In this document: piece by piece, positions 61,967-64,000 of the stretch
How the letters are laid out: each line of letters starts with the position of its first letter
Position numbering within the stretch: the first letter of the stretch is position 1
NCBI GenBank assembly: GCA_900471485.1
Contig: UCEU01000007.1
Location: 186,001 to 250,000, forward strand
DNA length: 64,000 nucleotides
From: Hyphomicrobiales bacterium
GTDB taxonomy: Bacteria > Pseudomonadota > Alphaproteobacteria > Rhizobiales > Rhizobiaceae
Direction: 5' to 3'
Notes under the pieces: generated by a model
The model's input: only the letters and a program-made list of their open reading frames with translations
The model's database searches: none
What the model was told of the DNA's origin: nothing
Position numbers and translations under genes: made by a program

Positions 61967-62890
61967 TTACGCGCCACCGAATTTCCAGACCGGGATACCG
62001 AGCTTCTTCGCCTTGTCGGCGAGGTTGTCGTTAATGCCGGTGCCCGGGAAGTGCATCACGCCCTTCGGCAGGATTTCCAGCATCTCGTCATTGCGCTTGA
62101 AGGGCGCTGCGCGGCCGTGCTTGGTCCAGTCTGGAGCGAAACCGATCTGCGGCACGTTCCGATTCGTCGCCCAAAGGGATGCGATCTTCTCTGCGCCCTT
62201 CGGAGACTTGCCGTGCATCAGCACCATGTCCGGGTGCTTTTCGTGCACCTGGTCGAGCTTGGCCCAGATCAGCCGGTGATCGTTGAAGTCGAGACCGCCG
62301 GTGACAAGGATCTTCGGCCCAGGCGGAAGGAGAACCGTCTGCTCGGCGCGCCGCTTTACCGCCAGGAAGTCGCGGCTGTCGATCATCGCCGAAGTCAGGT
62401 TGCGATGGTTGACCCTTGACCCGCTGCGCGGAAGCCAGGTTTTGCCGACGTGGCGTTCGTAATGTTCGGCCGCCTGGTCGCGCATCAGTTCGAAGGCGTT
62501 CTGACGTTCGATCAGAGTTTGGCCTTCGGCGATGTGGCGCTCGAGTTCGACGGCCTTTACCTCGCTGCCGTCCTGTTCACGCTGCCCGCGGCGTTGCGCC
62601 TGCTCGTTGTCGTCGAGGTCGCGCGCGATCCGGTCGGTGGCGCGGTGAAAGACGTTGACCGTCGACCAGAGGAGATCGTCGAGGTCGGGTTCGAGGCGAG
62701 TGTCCTCCAGCGTTCCGATCAGGGCATCGAAGATGTCGGCGATGGCGCCTGCGACAGCATTGCCGTCGGGGAGGAGCCGCTGGTCGGGTTCATCCTCGAA
62801 AGGACGGTAGCCGTGGAGTTGAAGTTCGGTGAGGACATGGTCGGTCGGTGATGAGGCGTGGTGCGGTTCGAAGTCGTCGTGCTCGCTCAT
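61967..62890 (-). CDS. DUF2493-domain protein
   Basis: A 307-residue protein with a helical N-terminal half and a C-terminal DUF2493 domain (ILVTGGLDFNDHRLIWAKLD, later LMHGKSPKGAEKIASLWA). The domain has a SLOG/Rossmann-like nucleotide-binding fold. Members are standard in trb-type integrative elements; the role is unknown. The start at 62890 has a GGAGC site; an ATG 14 codons upstream is an alternative. Confidence 0.9.
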   Translation of the reverse strand: MSEHDDFEPHHASSPTDHVLTELQLHGYRPFEDEPDQRLLPDGNAVAGAIADIFDALIGTLEDTRLEPDLDDLLWSTVNVFHRATDRIARDLDDNEQAQRRGQREQDGSEVKAVELERHIAEGQTLIERQNAFELMRDQAAEHYERHVGKTWLPRSGSRVNHRNLTSAMIDSRDFLAVKRRAEQTVLLPPGPKILVTGGLDFNDHRLIWAKLDQVHEKHPDMVLMHGKSPKGAEKIASLWATNRNVPQIGFAPDWTKHGRAAPFKRNDEMLEILPKGVMHFPGTGINDNLADKAKKLGIPVWKFGGA

Positions 62891-63202
62891 GGGATGCTCC
62901 GTCGGTTGGACCGCGACCGTCGCGGCCTTCATGGCGACGAAAGCCGGCGGGCGGGCCGGCCCTGCACCCGGAGCAAGGCGCAGGGCCGGAGCGTCAGCGG
63001 AGGATGGCGGAGGCCGGCGATTTTGCCTCGCGATGGAAAGGCGCGGCACGCGCCGCCGGAAAATCGTCGGCCGCAGCCATTGTTGGGCAGGCCCGTTTGC
63101 CGGCCGATCGCCCTCTCGAAGGCCGAGGCGCGGTCCCCCTCCGACGGTTGGTGCATCTGCGAACGCGACGACGCACCGCCATTGTCGGTCTCCCGTGCCG
63201 GG

Positions 63203-64000
63203 CTATGCCGCCAGCGCCATGAACCTTGCGACATCCTGGGGTGCAATCTGCATCCGCGACTGCTGCCGGAGATGCTCGATGCCGAGGGTGCGGAGATCCT
63301 CGTTGAGGTCGCCGAGCGCCGGCGAGATGACGATCGCCTCGATCCCGACGGCGTTGGCCCGTTCGATCAGGCTGTCACGCGCACCGTCGCCGGCTGGATC
63401 ATTGTCGCGCACGATGTAGAGCCGTCGCAGTGTGTCGGGGAACAGGATGGCGGTGAGATGTGCTGCCGAGAGCGCCGCCAGCATCGGCATGTCAGGAAGG
63501 ACCTGTCGGAGCGACAGGACGGTCTCGATGCCTTCGCCAGCCGCCATGACCTCGCCGCCGAAGCCGAAGCGCACCGCGTTGCCGAGCAGGTCACCCATGG
63601 CTCGCCTCGGCGTGTCGATCGGCGCCTTGTCGCGCGATCGGGGATCGAGCCAGGTTCGGTGCGCGCCCGTAATCTTGCTGTCGAGATCGGTGACGGCAGC
63701 GATCATCGCCGGCCAGGTCTCAGTCGGCGCGTGCTCGTCGGGCCGATAGTAGCAGCGTGGGTGGAAGCGAAGGTTTCCGGTTCCGCGTAAATCCGTAATG
63801 CCGCGTTCCCGTAAATACGCTTGCACGATTGTGCCCGTGATCGGCTGCGACATGCCGATCAGACGCCGCGCTGCTTCCGGCGAGCCGCTCGGTGCAGGGC
63901 GTCGGCGCTCATTAAATCGCGGCACCGGCTCGGGTAGTGGCATGCTGAGGAAGGTTCTGGCTTCATAGGCGACGGCCTTGAAGTTGATCAGGCCACAGCT
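63203..64000 (-). CDS. Toprim-domain protein (5' end beyond window)
   Basis: A primase-helicase-type toprim protein (DUF7146 group) common in integrative elements. The frame stays open past the ATG at 63943 to the window edge (LINFKAVAYEARTFLS), so at least 19 more codons lie beyond 64000. The toprim core is visible: EGIETVLSL with the catalytic Glu, and YIVRDNDPAGDGARD with the paired Asp. An N-terminal zinc finger is expected outside the window. Confidence 0.9.
   Translation of the reverse strand, partial: SCGLINFKAVAYEARTFLSMPLPEPVPRFNERRRPAPSGSPEAARRLIGMSQPITGTIVQAYLRERGITDLRGTGNLRFHPRCYYRPDEHAPTETWPAMIAAVTDLDSKITGAHRTWLDPRSRDKAPIDTPRRAMGDLLGNAVRFGFGGEVMAAGEGIETVLSLRQVLPDMPMLAALSAAHLTAILFPDTLRRLYIVRDNDPAGDGARDSLIERANAVGIEAIVISPALGDLNEDLRTLGIEHLRQQSRMQIAPQDVARFMALAA

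Overview
The window looks like a chromosomal segment of a Rhizobiales alphaproteobacterium (Rhizobium/Agrobacterium/Sinorhizobium type). Grounds are the scpB-tatABC-serS-surE-pcm order, fused secDF, trmFO, DUF1127 small proteins, a tRNA-Leu next to tig, and a small RNA with anti-Shine-Dalgarno hairpins beside tig. No database search was possible, so all names rest on recognised motifs, lengths and neighbours. Chromosomal part (1 to about 27.25 kb): a rightward housekeeping run covers chromosome condensation (scpB, cut by the window edge), Tat export (tatABC), serS, surE, pcm, a LysM/LytM envelope lipoprotein, yajC-secDF, a Mth938-like protein, a squalene/phytoene synthase-like protein, a 1-Cys peroxiredoxin and an MBL-rhodanese sulfur enzyme. 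A leftward DUF815 ATPase interrupts it. After trmFO comes a loose region (16.4-19.3 kb) of small genes: an XRE regulator, two DUF1127 proteins, anti-SD hairpin RNAs and a shared promoter-proximal motif. Then follow a DUF2157/GDYxxLxY membrane pair, tRNA-Leu(UAG), tig, a B12-binding radical SAM protein, sthA and a tyrosine-phosphatase-like protein. Junction (27.1-28.4 kb): a radC gene survives only as its C-terminal third, followed by an AlpA-like regulator and an orphan 3' half of a leucine-type tRNA. This marks the left boundary of foreign DNA. Cargo (28.4-38.4 kb): this stretch is more A/T-rich and differs in style from both flanks. It holds a LysR regulator, a ketoacyl-ACP synthase III, a GlxA-type AraC regulator, and a rightward putative operon. 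The operon encodes a thiolase, a short coiled-coil protein, a TrpD2/YbiB-like protein, a ketoacyl-ACP synthase II and two isonitrile-hydratase-like DJ-1/PfpI proteins, ending at a strong terminator. An IS5-type transposase remnant and a decayed LysR gene separate it from the mobile-element backbone. I found no named pathway matching this combination; it is the best candidate for an undescribed system. Integrative conjugative element (38.4-64 kb, continuing past the right edge): almost everything runs leftward and follows the Tn4371-like trb order. It has a toprim protein, DUF2493, DUF736, XRE, DUF2285/DUF6499, AlpA, RepA, an iteron-like repeat block, ParA, DUF2840, TraF peptidase, DUF736, lytic transglycosylase, relaxase, TraG, a CopG-like protein, TrbB-C-D-E-J-K-L-F-G-I and DUF2274. 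Together these would form a P-type type IV secretion system with its own replication and partition module. One unrelated rightward gene (61.1 kb) of unknown, possibly PIN-like, nature sits inside this backbone. No integrase is visible; if present it lies beyond 64 kb.
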